A DNA stretch of 32,159 nucleotides from Streptosporangium amethystogenes (GTDB lineage Bacteria; Actinomycetota; Actinomycetes; Streptosporangiales; Streptosporangiaceae), in assembly GCF_000721075.1 (NCBI RefSeq), contig NZ_JOEQ01000051.1:1-32159 (forward strand), read 5' to 3'. The translations under genes were made by a program, and so were the position numbers. Below, piece by piece: positions 25,459 to 32,159 of this stretch; the stretch's first letter is position 1, and each line of letters opens with the position of its first letter. Below the pieces are notes generated by a model. It was not told the DNA's origin. It saw only the letters and a list, made by a program, of their open reading frames with translations, and ran no database searches.

Positions 25459-25854
25459 GTGACCACGCCCCCGCCGCGGCAGCGCCGCCCACTATCCCGC
25501 CGCACCCTGCTCCTGGGCGGGCTCGGCACCCTGGCCGCGGTCGGCGCGCCGACCGCGATCGCCCTCACCGGCACCTTCGACCCCACACCGATCGTCGCCA
25601 ATCTCGCACCGAGCGCCACCCTCACCGGCCACACCCATTGGGTCTTCTGGGTGGCGTTCAGCCCGGACGGAAAACTCCTCGCCACCGGCAGCATCGACAA
25701 GAGCGTGAAGTTGTGGGACGTGGCCGGCCGCAACACCGTCGCCACCCTCACCGGCCACACCGACTGGGTCTACTCGGTGGCCTTCAGCCCGGACGGTAAA
25801 ACCCTCGCCACCGGCAGCCTCGATGACAGCGTGAAGTTGTGGCCGACCCGCTGA
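25459..25854 (+). CDS. Tat-exported two-repeat WD40 protein, probably a truncated propeller
   Basis: 131 residues, GTG 25459, no strong ribosome site. The N-terminus has a twin-arginine pattern ([20 protein letters not shown], about residues 11-30), which suggests Tat export or a membrane anchor. Then come two near-identical WD40 repeats: [33 protein letters not shown] and [20 protein letters not shown]... with KLWPTR at the end. WD40 propellers normally need about seven blades, so two blades cannot close a ring unless copies assemble together. The very similar DNA of the two repeats points to recent duplication or deletion between repeats. Probably a remnant of a longer WD40 protein; function unknown. 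Confidence 0.6.
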   Translation: MTTPPPRQRRPLSRRTLLLGGLGTLAAVGAPTAIALTGTFDPTPIVANLAPSATLTGHTHWVFWVAFSPDGKLLATGSIDKSVKLWDVAGRNTVATLTGHTDWVYSVAFSPDGKTLATGSLDDSVKLWPTR

Positions 25855-26279
25855 CCCCGTAGATCATCACCGCTGCAGCCCTACCGCCAAAATCCTTTCC
25901 GATCCTCCCCAAAGATCGATCGGGGAGCTCGCGCGCCCGCGCGTAGGGGTGTCCCGAAAGTCCCGAAACTGAGCCAGCACCGGGACCTCACCGGCAACCG
26001 GCGTCGACTCAGCGCAGCGCCCCGGAGGGACCGGACCGCGATCAGGTGCCTTGATCGCCTATCTTGCTGACGGGATCCCTGCAGGTTCAGCGCCAATGAA
26101 CGTGCGCACGAGGGAACCCACGGACTTTGTCGATGTCGTGAGCGAGATCGCGCTCAGTTGACGGGGGTGTTCCTTGCCACGCCTCGTCCGGAGGGGCCAT
26201 GTCGCGCAGGTCTACCGGGGCTCTCCCTCACGATCGGACAGACGACTTCGAAGTCGCATCTTCATGACACGCCGACCTG
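25855..26279. other. Gene-free stretch with a possible protein tail
   Basis: I see no complete gene. The plus frame ending at TGA 26159-26161 reads GALIAYLADGIPAGSAP then TDFVDVVSEIALS, which looks protein-like and may be the 3' end of a lost gene, but I do not recognise it and it has no start. No repeat or hairpin stands out. Confidence 0.3.
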
Positions 26280-27242
26280 GTGCAATCCACCATGCTCTGC
26301 CAGGGTGATCATGTGGTCAGTAAGTCGATTCAAAAGCTCTTTGCAGATGCCAGTTGCGATGGATGGCTATGCGTCCTGGACATAGACGGCACCGCGGAAG
26401 TGCACGTCGGCGGCGATGACCTGGTCGTGGCTGCCTCGGTCTTCAAGGTCGCCATAGCCGTGGAAGTCTTCCGACAGGCCGACGCGGGCCATTTTGATCT
26501 ACAAGACCGAGTCCGTATCAGGCCCAACGCGCGAACAGTAGGCCCGACCGGCTTTTCCACCTTCGCCGACGAAGTCGACGCTTCCATACGCGACCTGACC
26601 AGGATGATGCTGGTCGTGAGCGATAACGCGGCCACCGACATCCTCATCGATCGTGTCGGCCTGGACCGCGTTCGAGCAACCCTGACCGAATTGGGGCTGA
26701 AGGTGACCGCGATTCCCTTCTCCCTGCAGGGCATGCTCGACTCGATAGGCCAGGACGCGAGATTTACCGACTGGGCAGAACTGACTCACGCAACGGCCAC
26801 GGCACGCTCGGCCGATGAATCCCAGGAACTGCAGGAACGGCTGTGGTCCTCCCGGGCCATGCAACCCGAACATGCGATCCGCACGACCGCCAGGGAAATG
26901 GCCCGGTTGCTGCGCCTGATCTGGCGCGACGAGGCCGGCCCCGCTGAGGCGTGCGCCCAGGTCCGCCACCTGATGGCTCAGCAAGTGACCAAGAATCGCC
27001 TGGCGATGGGCTTTCAACGTGATGTCCGCGTCGCGGCCAAGAGCGGAAGCCTGTTCGGAGTGATCCGCAACGAGATCGGAGTCCTGGAGAGGACAGACGG
27101 GCGCCGCTACGCGGCCGCAGTCTTCACACGAGCACACCGGCCCTGGATCAATGAGAACGAGATCAACACGGTTATCGGCACCGCCGCCGCCCTCGCTATC
27201 GACCAGATCAACAGGAAGGCTCCGGGCGCTGAGGCCCCATGA
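26280..27242 (+). CDS. Class A beta-lactamase-fold serine hydrolase
   Basis: 320 residues from GTG 26280. ATG 26292 and GTG 26313 (AGGG seven bases upstream) are possible starts, and the last fits the family best. It has the penicillin-recognition motifs: SVFK (Ser53 nucleophile, Lys56), SDN (114-116) and KSG (254-256). No signal peptide is visible, and I do not find the omega-loop ExxLN with the deacylating Glu of true class A lactamases, so resistance activity is doubtful. It may be an esterase or peptidase of the same fold acting in the cytoplasm. The 3' end overlaps the convergent recombinase-like gene by 35 bp. GC content is a little lower than in the catabolic genes. Confidence 0.8.
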   Translation: MQSTMLCQGDHVVSKSIQKLFADASCDGWLCVLDIDGTAEVHVGGDDLVVAASVFKVAIAVEVFRQADAGHFDLQDRVRIRPNARTVGPTGFSTFADEVDASIRDLTRMMLVVSDNAATDILIDRVGLDRVRATLTELGLKVTAIPFSLQGMLDSIGQDARFTDWAELTHATATARSADESQELQERLWSSRAMQPEHAIRTTAREMARLLRLIWRDEAGPAEACAQVRHLMAQQVTKNRLAMGFQRDVRVAAKSGSLFGVIRNEIGVLERTDGRRYAAAVFTRAHRPWINENEINTVIGTAAALAIDQINRKAPGAEAP

Positions 27243-28683
27243 AAGGCTCGGGCGACGCCTCGGCCGCCTCGATGGGGCGCTCCAGCAGGCTCCTCGCGAT
27301 ATTGGCGTAGCCGATTGCGGTCTTCGGGCTGAGGTTGAACGCCGTCACCAGGTGCAGGGGATCCGCTCCTGTCGCGAGAGCCTCCTGCAGGATGCGGTCC
27401 CCACGGATCTGCTCCAGCTGGACCCCTTGCAGCAGGAGGTGCCAGCTCAGGTAGTAGTCGCTGATCGGCCCGGTGCCGATCGCGGACGCCCCTGAAACCA
27501 GCGCGTGGCGATTGTGCGTGCGGGGCCACTGGCGGCGCCGGTGCTCCAGCCACGTAACCAGCGCACTTTGCGCGAGTTCCGACAGCCGGTGTTCGAGGCC
27601 GCCAATCCGGATGAGACGTCTGCCCAGATCGATGTCGTCGAGGGTCAGTTCGCGGATTGCCTTCGCGCGGGCCGCGTAGAGGGCGGCCAACGCAATGATC
27701 AGGCGCTGGGCTGGGCTCACCGCCACCGCTTGGACGGCGCCGATCTCCTCGTCGGTCATCGGCAGCAGCGCGCGCGTGGGTGCGCAGCCGGCGCTTAATC
27801 GGCGGGTTGGGTCGGCGAAGACCAAGCGGCGGCGCTTGGCGAACTGAAACAGCGATCGCAGTGAGGTAAATGTCCCCGTAAGGGCGTGACCGCGGAGCTT
27901 GTCCAGCACCTGTGACACATCGCTTTCGGTGACCTCACGCAGCTGGCCGCGAGTTCCCGACCAGGCGAGCAGATGCGGTCGGACCCGCCCGAAGTAGGCG
28001 TAGATCGTGGCCGTTGCTCGTGGTCTGGCGCGTTCGTCGCCCTCCGACAAGACGAGCAGCCAGGCCCGGACCTCGGCGCGGTAGCCCGCTGGGAGCGCTT
28101 CACACTGGCGATCGATCCAGGTCCGCATCGCGGGCACGGTGTCATCGACGAGCAGGCCGAGATCGTCAAGGACGGTGCGCGCCAACCGGCTGCCCGGCGT
28201 GGCCCCGAGCACGGCGCGCACCCGACTGAGCCGAACCGATTGCCCATCGGGATGTCCATCGAGCACCTGCCGAAGCCCCACCAGCACCCGCCTGAGACTA
28301 GGAGCCGTCCAGTCTGCGGCCTGAGCCCTTTCAGCCACGCAGATCAGCACCGAGCGGTGCGCGGACACCTCGGGCAGATCGCCGATCAGGTCGTCGAGCC
28401 GCACCTCGGCAGCGCTGGGCTGACTTTGGGATGGGCGACATTGCAGGCAGCGTGATCGAGGTCGTCCACCTCGCGCCGACGCCCAGCGGTCTACTGGACG
28501 TCCACACGTGCGGCAAGGCGCGATCGGGCTCTCGGACGCGCGATCAGCCCGCCGCGCCTCTGTCCTCGATGGACGGCACGAGTGGCAATGTGACCGTGGG
28601 CGACCGCCACGCTGACTCGTGCCGGCCTCGATCGGTCCTCCGCATGTCCGGCAGGAGAGGCCGCGGGCCGATTGGTGACTCAT
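27208..28683 (-). CDS. Double-zinc-ribbon tyrosine-recombinase-like protein
   Basis: 491 residues, ATG 28683. The N-terminus has two tandem copies of a Cys4 module: C11-x2-C14 with C33-x2-C36 and C57-x2-C60 with C79-x2-C82, each spanning CRTCG to RGGRPRS. They are likely zinc ribbons that bind DNA or protein. The rest resembles a tyrosine recombinase: a helical core-binding part, then LIIALAALYAARAKAIRELTLDDID (first Arg box) and a C-terminal DRILQEALATGADPLHLVTA leading to LSPKTAIGYANIAR, where Tyr could be the nucleophile. The normal HxxR box is not obvious, so catalysis is uncertain; it may be an accessory recombinase. It follows the XRE gene by seven bases in one operon with the integrase at 29032. 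Confidence 0.7.
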   Translation of the reverse strand: MSHQSARGLSCRTCGGPIEAGTSQRGGRPRSHCHSCRPSRTEARRADRASESPIAPCRTCGRPVDRWASARGGRPRSRCLQCRPSQSQPSAAEVRLDDLIGDLPEVSAHRSVLICVAERAQAADWTAPSLRRVLVGLRQVLDGHPDGQSVRLSRVRAVLGATPGSRLARTVLDDLGLLVDDTVPAMRTWIDRQCEALPAGYRAEVRAWLLVLSEGDERARPRATATIYAYFGRVRPHLLAWSGTRGQLREVTESDVSQVLDKLRGHALTGTFTSLRSLFQFAKRRRLVFADPTRRLSAGCAPTRALLPMTDEEIGAVQAVAVSPAQRLIIALAALYAARAKAIRELTLDDIDLGRRLIRIGGLEHRLSELAQSALVTWLEHRRRQWPRTHNRHALVSGASAIGTGPISDYYLSWHLLLQGVQLEQIRGDRILQEALATGADPLHLVTAFNLSPKTAIGYANIARSLLERPIEAAEASPEPFMGPQRPEPSC

Positions 28684-28690
28684 GGGCCTG

Positions 28691-29035
28691 TCACCGGGGC
28701 GGCAGCGAGCGGCCAGACCTCGGTTTCGGTGTCACCACCCGGGCTGAGCCCGTGGCGAGGGTTCCTTGCCCGACCGCCGTACTGGCCTCCTGCCCGGCGG
28801 GAGAGGCAGCGGGAACCTTCTCCGGTTCGGCTGTGATCAGATCGCTGATCTCGCATCCGAGTACCGCGCAGAACGCGTCCAGCTCCTCCGGGCGCAGGAC
28901 GTTCGGCTGGCCGGACCACAGGCCGGACATCTTCCCCGTACTCATCTCCACGCCGCGCTCGGCGAGCATCCGGCGGAGCTCACTGGCCTTCCAGATACCG
29001 CGATTCGCGGCCGCCAGGCGCAGGTTCCACTTCAT
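28691..29035 (-). CDS. XRE-family helix-turn-helix regulator
   Basis: 114 residues from ATG 29035, which overlaps the integrase stop (ATGA at 29035-29032), so the two are translationally coupled; the frame is open further upstream, but that part lies inside the integrase gene. The N-terminal 70 residues form a Cro/XRE-type fold (LRRMLAERGVEMSTGKMSGL, WSGQPNVLRPEELDAFCAVL, GCEISDLI). The C-terminal 45 residues are a low-complexity Ala/Pro/Ser/Arg tail. It probably represses the integrase operon or helps direct recombination. Confidence 0.8.
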   Translation of the reverse strand: MKWNLRLAAANRGIWKASELRRMLAERGVEMSTGKMSGLWSGQPNVLRPEELDAFCAVLGCEISDLITAEPEKVPAASPAGQEASTAVGQGTLATGSARVVTPKPRSGRSLPPR

Positions 29036-30146
29036 CGGATCAGTCCTTCCCAACGCTGGGCGGCGCGCTGCTGACCGCGCATCACGGCGTCCCCGACACG
29101 GGTTCCGTGCACGTGGACGTAGCGCATCGTCGTAGAGATCCACGAGTGCCCGAGCAATTCCTGGATCGCGACGATGTCCGCCCCCACTTGGTAGAGCTGG
29201 CTCGCGCAGTAGTGCCGCAGCACATGCGGGGTCAGCTTGCCGGTCCAGCTCGGCAAGTGCTGGGTGACGGCATCAGCCAACGCGCGTCGCGGCGCATCGG
29301 TACTCACCCGTGCGCCCGGGCCGTCAACCCGCCGGCGCTCGGAGGGGAACAACGGTGCCCCGGGCAGCGAGTGGTCGGCGTCGAACTGGCTCCACACGTC
29401 TTCGATGAACCACGTCAGCGCGCGGTCCGCACCGTTGATCAGTGGCACCAGGCGCTGTTTCGGCCCTTTCCTGCGAGAGCCTTTGCCGTGGCGGACGTTG
29501 AGCTTGCCGAACCGGCCCAGTTCCCAGCGGACATCGTCCAAATCGAGCTTGCATGCCTCGTTGATCCGCAACCCCACGTCCGCCGAGAGCCGTGCCACCA
29601 TGTAGTTCCGGGCCGCCGGCGCGAACTTGCGGCATGTCGCCAGCTCCTCGCGCCAGCCGCTGAACAGCTGCTCAAGCTCCGCCTCGGTCGGCGGGATTCG
29701 CAGCTGGGCGTCTACCGACATTCGTGGCCGGTTCATCTCGTCGATCGGGCACTCGACCAGGCGGCCGGTCAGTTCGTGCAGCTCGACCGCGTGACGCAGT
29801 TCGAGGAACTCAAAGTAGGTGACCAGCGTCTGCGCCCGAGCTGCCCGCGTCGACGACGACACCTTACGCAAGACGGTGCCGAAGTAGCGGTCCGCGTCGC
29901 GTGGCTCCATCTCCCACAGCGGCCGCTCGAACCAGTTGCGGACAAGCTGCAGATGAGCGGCCGCTCGAACCAGTTGCGGACAAGCTGCAGATGATTGGTG
30001 TCGCCACGGATCGTGCTGTCCATCAGCCCTGCCGCGTGCCGGGCGAGAACAAAGCCAGCCAGCACGTCCAGCTCGAAGTCTGCGAGCTCCTCTTCCGTCT
30101 CCAGCACCCGCTGCTCTCGCAGAGGCCGGACGACCGCCAGCGCCAA
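29032..30146 (-). pseudogene. Tyrosine integrase interrupted by a 38-bp tandem duplication
   Basis: TTG 30146 with GGAGG five bases upstream begins the N-terminal part (REQRVLETEEELADFELDVL, then DSTIRGDTNHLQLVRNWFER, a core-binding SAM-like domain). An exact 38-bp duplication (29918-29993) then shifts the frame. Removing one copy joins NWFERPL to WEMEPRDADRYFG and restores one long protein. The catalytic domain is complete: counting from the internal ATG 29910, Arg115 (GLRINE), Lys143, His229-x2-Arg232 (HVLRH), His255 (LLGHS) and nucleophile Tyr264 (MRYVHV). Restart at ATG 29910 (GGGAG upstream) could still give a 292-residue catalytic piece lacking the arm/core-binding part. It heads the XRE and zinc-ribbon recombinase operon. 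Confidence 0.85.
29918..29993. repeat. Exact 38-bp tandem duplication inside integrase gene
   Basis: Copies at 29918-29955 and 29956-29993 are identical; each begins AGCGGCCGCTCGAACCAG and ends GCTGCAGATG. As 38 is not a multiple of three, it destroys the reading frame. The lack of any mismatch means the event is recent, reversible by slippage, or an assembly artefact. Confidence 0.95.
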
Positions 30147-30469
30147 CCCGCCTCCTCGATGTTCACTCAGGATGAAGACTTCTCAATCCAGCAATGATCC
30201 TTTCACGCACATCCACAACCTTTCAAATCACTGCCAAGTCCCTCCGTTCCAGCGCAGGCCAGCGGCCAGCAGCGCAGAAAGGGCATCATCGATCCACTGT
30301 CGGCTCAGAACCGGACGTTTGTTGCATAAATCCCGGTGGGTTCAGTGTCCCTGAGCCTCTGCTTTCCTGTCCGGTCCATGTGGGCCTGTCGGTGTCCGGA
30401 TGAACCTGTCGGATGGGATGTCGGAGTTCTGGGGTAACTGTCGGGGCTGGTGGTGCAAAATCCAGTCTT
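30147..30469. other. Regulatory or transfer-origin-like region with spaced direct repeats
   Basis: There is no gene here. CCTGTC repeats occur at 30366, 30385 and 30405 with 19-20 bp spacing, and related TGTCGG copies follow at about 30419 and 30439. The spacing places them on one DNA face, as for iterated protein-binding sites. They lie directly before the ribbon-helix-helix gene, so they may be its operator or part of an origin of transfer. The left part (30147-30360) shows nothing else I can name. Confidence 0.4.
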
Positions 30470-30889
30470 GTGAGTGCTGATGGCCCGGCGGGCCGAGCAT
30501 TGCCGAGGCTGGCTCGGCGTCGGGCATACGTCTCGTCGGGCCGCTCGCACAGCTTGAAGGTGAAGTTCAGCGTCGAGGAGTTCCAGGAAGTAGCCGCAGC
30601 CGCGGCGGCGGCTGAGTTGGCTGTCGCCGCGTACGTGGGGGAGACGGTGCTGCGCGATGCCCGGGCGGTCACAGACGGCGGTACCGAGGGTGAGGCGGGC
30701 AGGGTGGGGCTGGCCCGGATACAGCGGGAATTGTTCGCGGCGCGGACGGCGCTGGTTGCGGCGGCTACGGCCTTGGAAGGTGCCGGCGTGGTGGATGGCC
30801 TCGCGGATGCCGAGAAGTGTGTAGAAGCTGGCGTTATCGCAGCTAGTGCCGCGTCAGGCAACGTTTGCGACGTTCGTCGTTGGCCCTGA
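30470..30889 (+). CDS. Ribbon-helix-helix, MobC-like mobilisation accessory protein
   Basis: 139 residues from GTG 30470 (in-frame ATG 30413 would include the repeats upstream; no strong ribosome site for either). After a basic N-terminus (ALPRLARRRAYVSSGRSH) comes a strand and helix pair SLKVKFSVEEFQEVAAAAAA then AAYVGETVLRDAR, the pattern of ribbon-helix-helix proteins that assist relaxases at oriT. A long Ala-rich helix follows (RIQRELFAARTALVAAATAL). The last 20 residues lose the pattern and may reflect a late frameshift. No relaxase gene is found downstream, so any mobilisation unit is incomplete. Confidence 0.55.
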   Translation: MSADGPAGRALPRLARRRAYVSSGRSHSLKVKFSVEEFQEVAAAAAAAELAVAAYVGETVLRDARAVTDGGTEGEAGRVGLARIQRELFAARTALVAAATALEGAGVVDGLADAEKCVEAGVIAASAASGNVCDVRRWP

Positions 30890-31124
30890 GCCGACGGTAG
30901 GTGACGTGGCACCGTGCATCGAAGTCGAGCGTTATGAGCGCCGTCCCGTTGCGAACCTGAACGCCCCGAGCGCCCGAATCGGTCGCGCGCTCAGTCTGCG
31001 GTCTGGTTCGCATCACGACGGTGTTGAGTAGGTGGGATCGGGCGCCGATGAGAAATGGCGCCGACAGTCGTCTAAGTAGACGTCCGGTGAAAACGCGCTG
31101 CGCGCATCAAGGGAGAGCAACGAG

Positions 31125-31694
31125 ATGAGACCACTTCGATACTCGATCAACGTCACGCTCGACGGCTGCTGCCATCACGAGGCAGGGCTCCCCCCGGACG
31201 AGGAGTCGATGCGTTACTGGACCGCTGAGATGGAGCGAGCCGATGCCCTGCTATTCGGCCGGGTGACCTACGAGATGATGGAGTCGGCGTGGCGGAAGCC
31301 GGCCACGGACACGTGGCCTGACTGGATGGATGAGTGGCAGATCCCGTTCGCCGAGACCATCGACCGGGCGAAGAAGTACGTTGTGTCGAGCACGCTGAGC
31401 GCGGTCGATTGGAATGCCGAGCTGGTGCGAGGCGACTTCGGGCAAGCGGTTCAGCGGCTCAAGCAGGAGTCAGGCGAGGGCCTGTGGGTGGGTGGCGTGA
31501 CGCTCCCCCTGGCGTTGGCAGATCTGGGACTGATCGACGAGTACGAGTTCCTTGTGCAGCCGGTCCTTGCCGGACACGGGCCGACGTTGCTCGCCGGTCT
31601 GCGCGAGCGCATCCAGCTCGAGCCCGTGGACCGCCGTGAGTTCCGGTCGGGGGCGGTCGCCCTGCGATACCGGCCCACGCGAGTTACGGCTTGA
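31125..31694 (+). CDS. RibD C-terminal/dihydrofolate-reductase-fold family protein
   Basis: 189 residues, ATG 31125 with GGGAGAG upstream. It begins RPLRYSINVTLDGCCHH, then ADALLFGRVTYEMMESAW, VVSSTL and a nucleotide-binding-like GEGLWVGGVTLPLALADLGL with IDEYEFLVQPVLAGHGPTL. This is the fold of small stand-alone RibD_C proteins, predicted NADPH-dependent reductases of unknown substrate. It is monocistronic as far as can be seen. The 235 bp before it hold no gene I can support. Confidence 0.85.
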   Translation: MRPLRYSINVTLDGCCHHEAGLPPDEESMRYWTAEMERADALLFGRVTYEMMESAWRKPATDTWPDWMDEWQIPFAETIDRAKKYVVSSTLSAVDWNAELVRGDFGQAVQRLKQESGEGLWVGGVTLPLALADLGLIDEYEFLVQPVLAGHGPTLLAGLRERIQLEPVDRREFRSGAVALRYRPTRVTA

Positions 31695-32159
31695 CGTGAT
31701 TTATCCTGGCACGTTGGCCGCTCCCTCGCGACGGAACGACGGCTCGGAGTCGCGTTGGCCGCGCTGGCCGTGCCCCCGAACGCGCGGACATATCGACGGG
31801 GGACATCGCCCCGAGGTGCCGATAGCGGACAGGGCAATCTCAAGTATCGCCCCATCGCGTTGTGAGCGCGGGCCAGGAGCTGAAACAGATCATCTGGGAA
31901 CGGACAGCAGAAACCGACAAGTTAGTCCGGACGACCATGAGCCCCCCGTCCGGACTAACTTGTCGAGCCGCAGGTCACGCCGGATTCCCCCGAAACCATG
32001 CAGCGGACCTGACATTTCCTCTCCCCGCCCGGTCCCCGTCTCGTCCCTTACGGCGTGCCGGGCCGGTGCGCGGCCGACTGTCCAGTCCGGAGCCGACGAG
32101 CGCAGCGAGGAGGCGCAGGACTTGACCGGCGGCAAGCGTCGGCCACACTGCACGCCCGG
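31695..32159. other. Gene-free end of window apart from an inverted repeat
   Basis: I find no coding region with good start and composition here. The only clear structure is the inverted repeat at 31915-31965, described separately. Confidence 0.4.
31915..31965. repeat. Perfect 19-bp inverted repeat with 13-nt loop
   Basis: CGACAAGTTAGTCCGGACG (31915-31933) and its exact complement (31947-31965) form a very stable hairpin. No U-tract follows. It may be a terminator, an element end or a recombination site, like the repeat at 25239. Confidence 0.8.

Noticed and set aside
25881..26096. Minus-strand small open frame
   Set aside because: Arg/Ser-rich translation typical of non-coding high-GC DNA.
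28431..29135. Plus-strand open frame of 234 codons
   Set aside because: Antisense to the XRE and recombinase-like genes, with no ribosome site or domain.
29918..29993. CRISPR-like repeat
   Set aside because: Only two directly adjoining copies without spacer; it is a tandem duplication.
30300..30360. Possible insertion sequence end near TTGTTGCATAAATCCC
   Set aside because: No matching inverted end, target duplication or transposase frame could be seen.
30286..30912. Minus-strand open frame of 208 codons
   Set aside because: Ala/Ser/Pro/Thr-rich shadow of the ribbon-helix-helix gene.

Overview
The window is high-GC DNA with GTG starts, GTGA/ATGA stop-start overlaps and strong purine-rich ribosome sites. 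It also has the actinobacterial three-gene acyl-CoA carboxylase arrangement (beta, epsilon, biotinylated alpha). This fits a filamentous soil actinomycete, perhaps Streptosporangiales-like; the genus is a guess. No rRNA, tRNA or CRISPR array was seen.

Region 1 (1-6.9 kb): the two ends hold remains of what looks like an ABC-three-component (ABC-3C) defence-type operon. At the left are a frameshifted middle component and the first residues of its SMC-like ATPase. At the right (6.24-6.90 kb) is the frameshifted C-terminal half of an ATPase of the same type. Between them lies a damaged sugar cassette ('copy A'): a 5' fragment of an esterase gene, a secreted SGNH hydrolase, a LacI regulator, a GH78 alpha-L-rhamnosidase and the first codons of a transporter gene.

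Region 2 (7.1-18.3 kb): an intact paralogous cassette ('copy B'). A LacI regulator diverges from an MFS sugar transporter, a second GH78 rhamnosidase, an alpha/beta hydrolase (esterase), a GH3 beta-glucosidase with PA14 domain and an SDR dehydrogenase. An amidohydrolase and a small coupled protein follow. Six copies of a palindrome with consensus close to ACTTACACGTGTAAGT sit before genes of both cassettes, so both probably form one LacI-controlled regulon. The enzymes suit uptake and trimming of a rhamnosylated, glucosylated and possibly esterified plant compound.

Region 3 (18.3-24.7 kb): aglycone and propionate metabolism. An HsaA-like flavin monooxygenase is fused by deletion to an HsaD-like ring-cleavage hydrolase. 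A TetR regulator with two tandem palindromes diverges from an acyl-CoA (probably propionyl-CoA) carboxylase operon. That operon runs into methylmalonyl-CoA mutase small subunit, which is cut after about 85 codons by a piece of tyrosine recombinase. Taken together, regions 2 and 3 suggest deglycosylation of a plant glycoside (perhaps a steroidal or phenolic saponin) followed by ring degradation to propionyl-CoA. This is inference, and several of the genes are broken here.

Region 4 (24.7-32.2 kb): a plastic accessory zone. It holds a decayed integrase beside a perfect 21-bp inverted repeat, a two-repeat WD40 mini-protein and a class A beta-lactamase-fold serine hydrolase. It also holds a three-gene module (tyrosine integrase, XRE regulator, double-zinc-ribbon recombinase-like protein) whose integrase is frameshifted by an exact 38-bp tandem duplication. 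A ribbon-helix-helix mobilisation-type protein, a RibD/DHFR-like reductase and a 19-bp perfect inverted repeat complete it. The many truncations point to repeated recombination.
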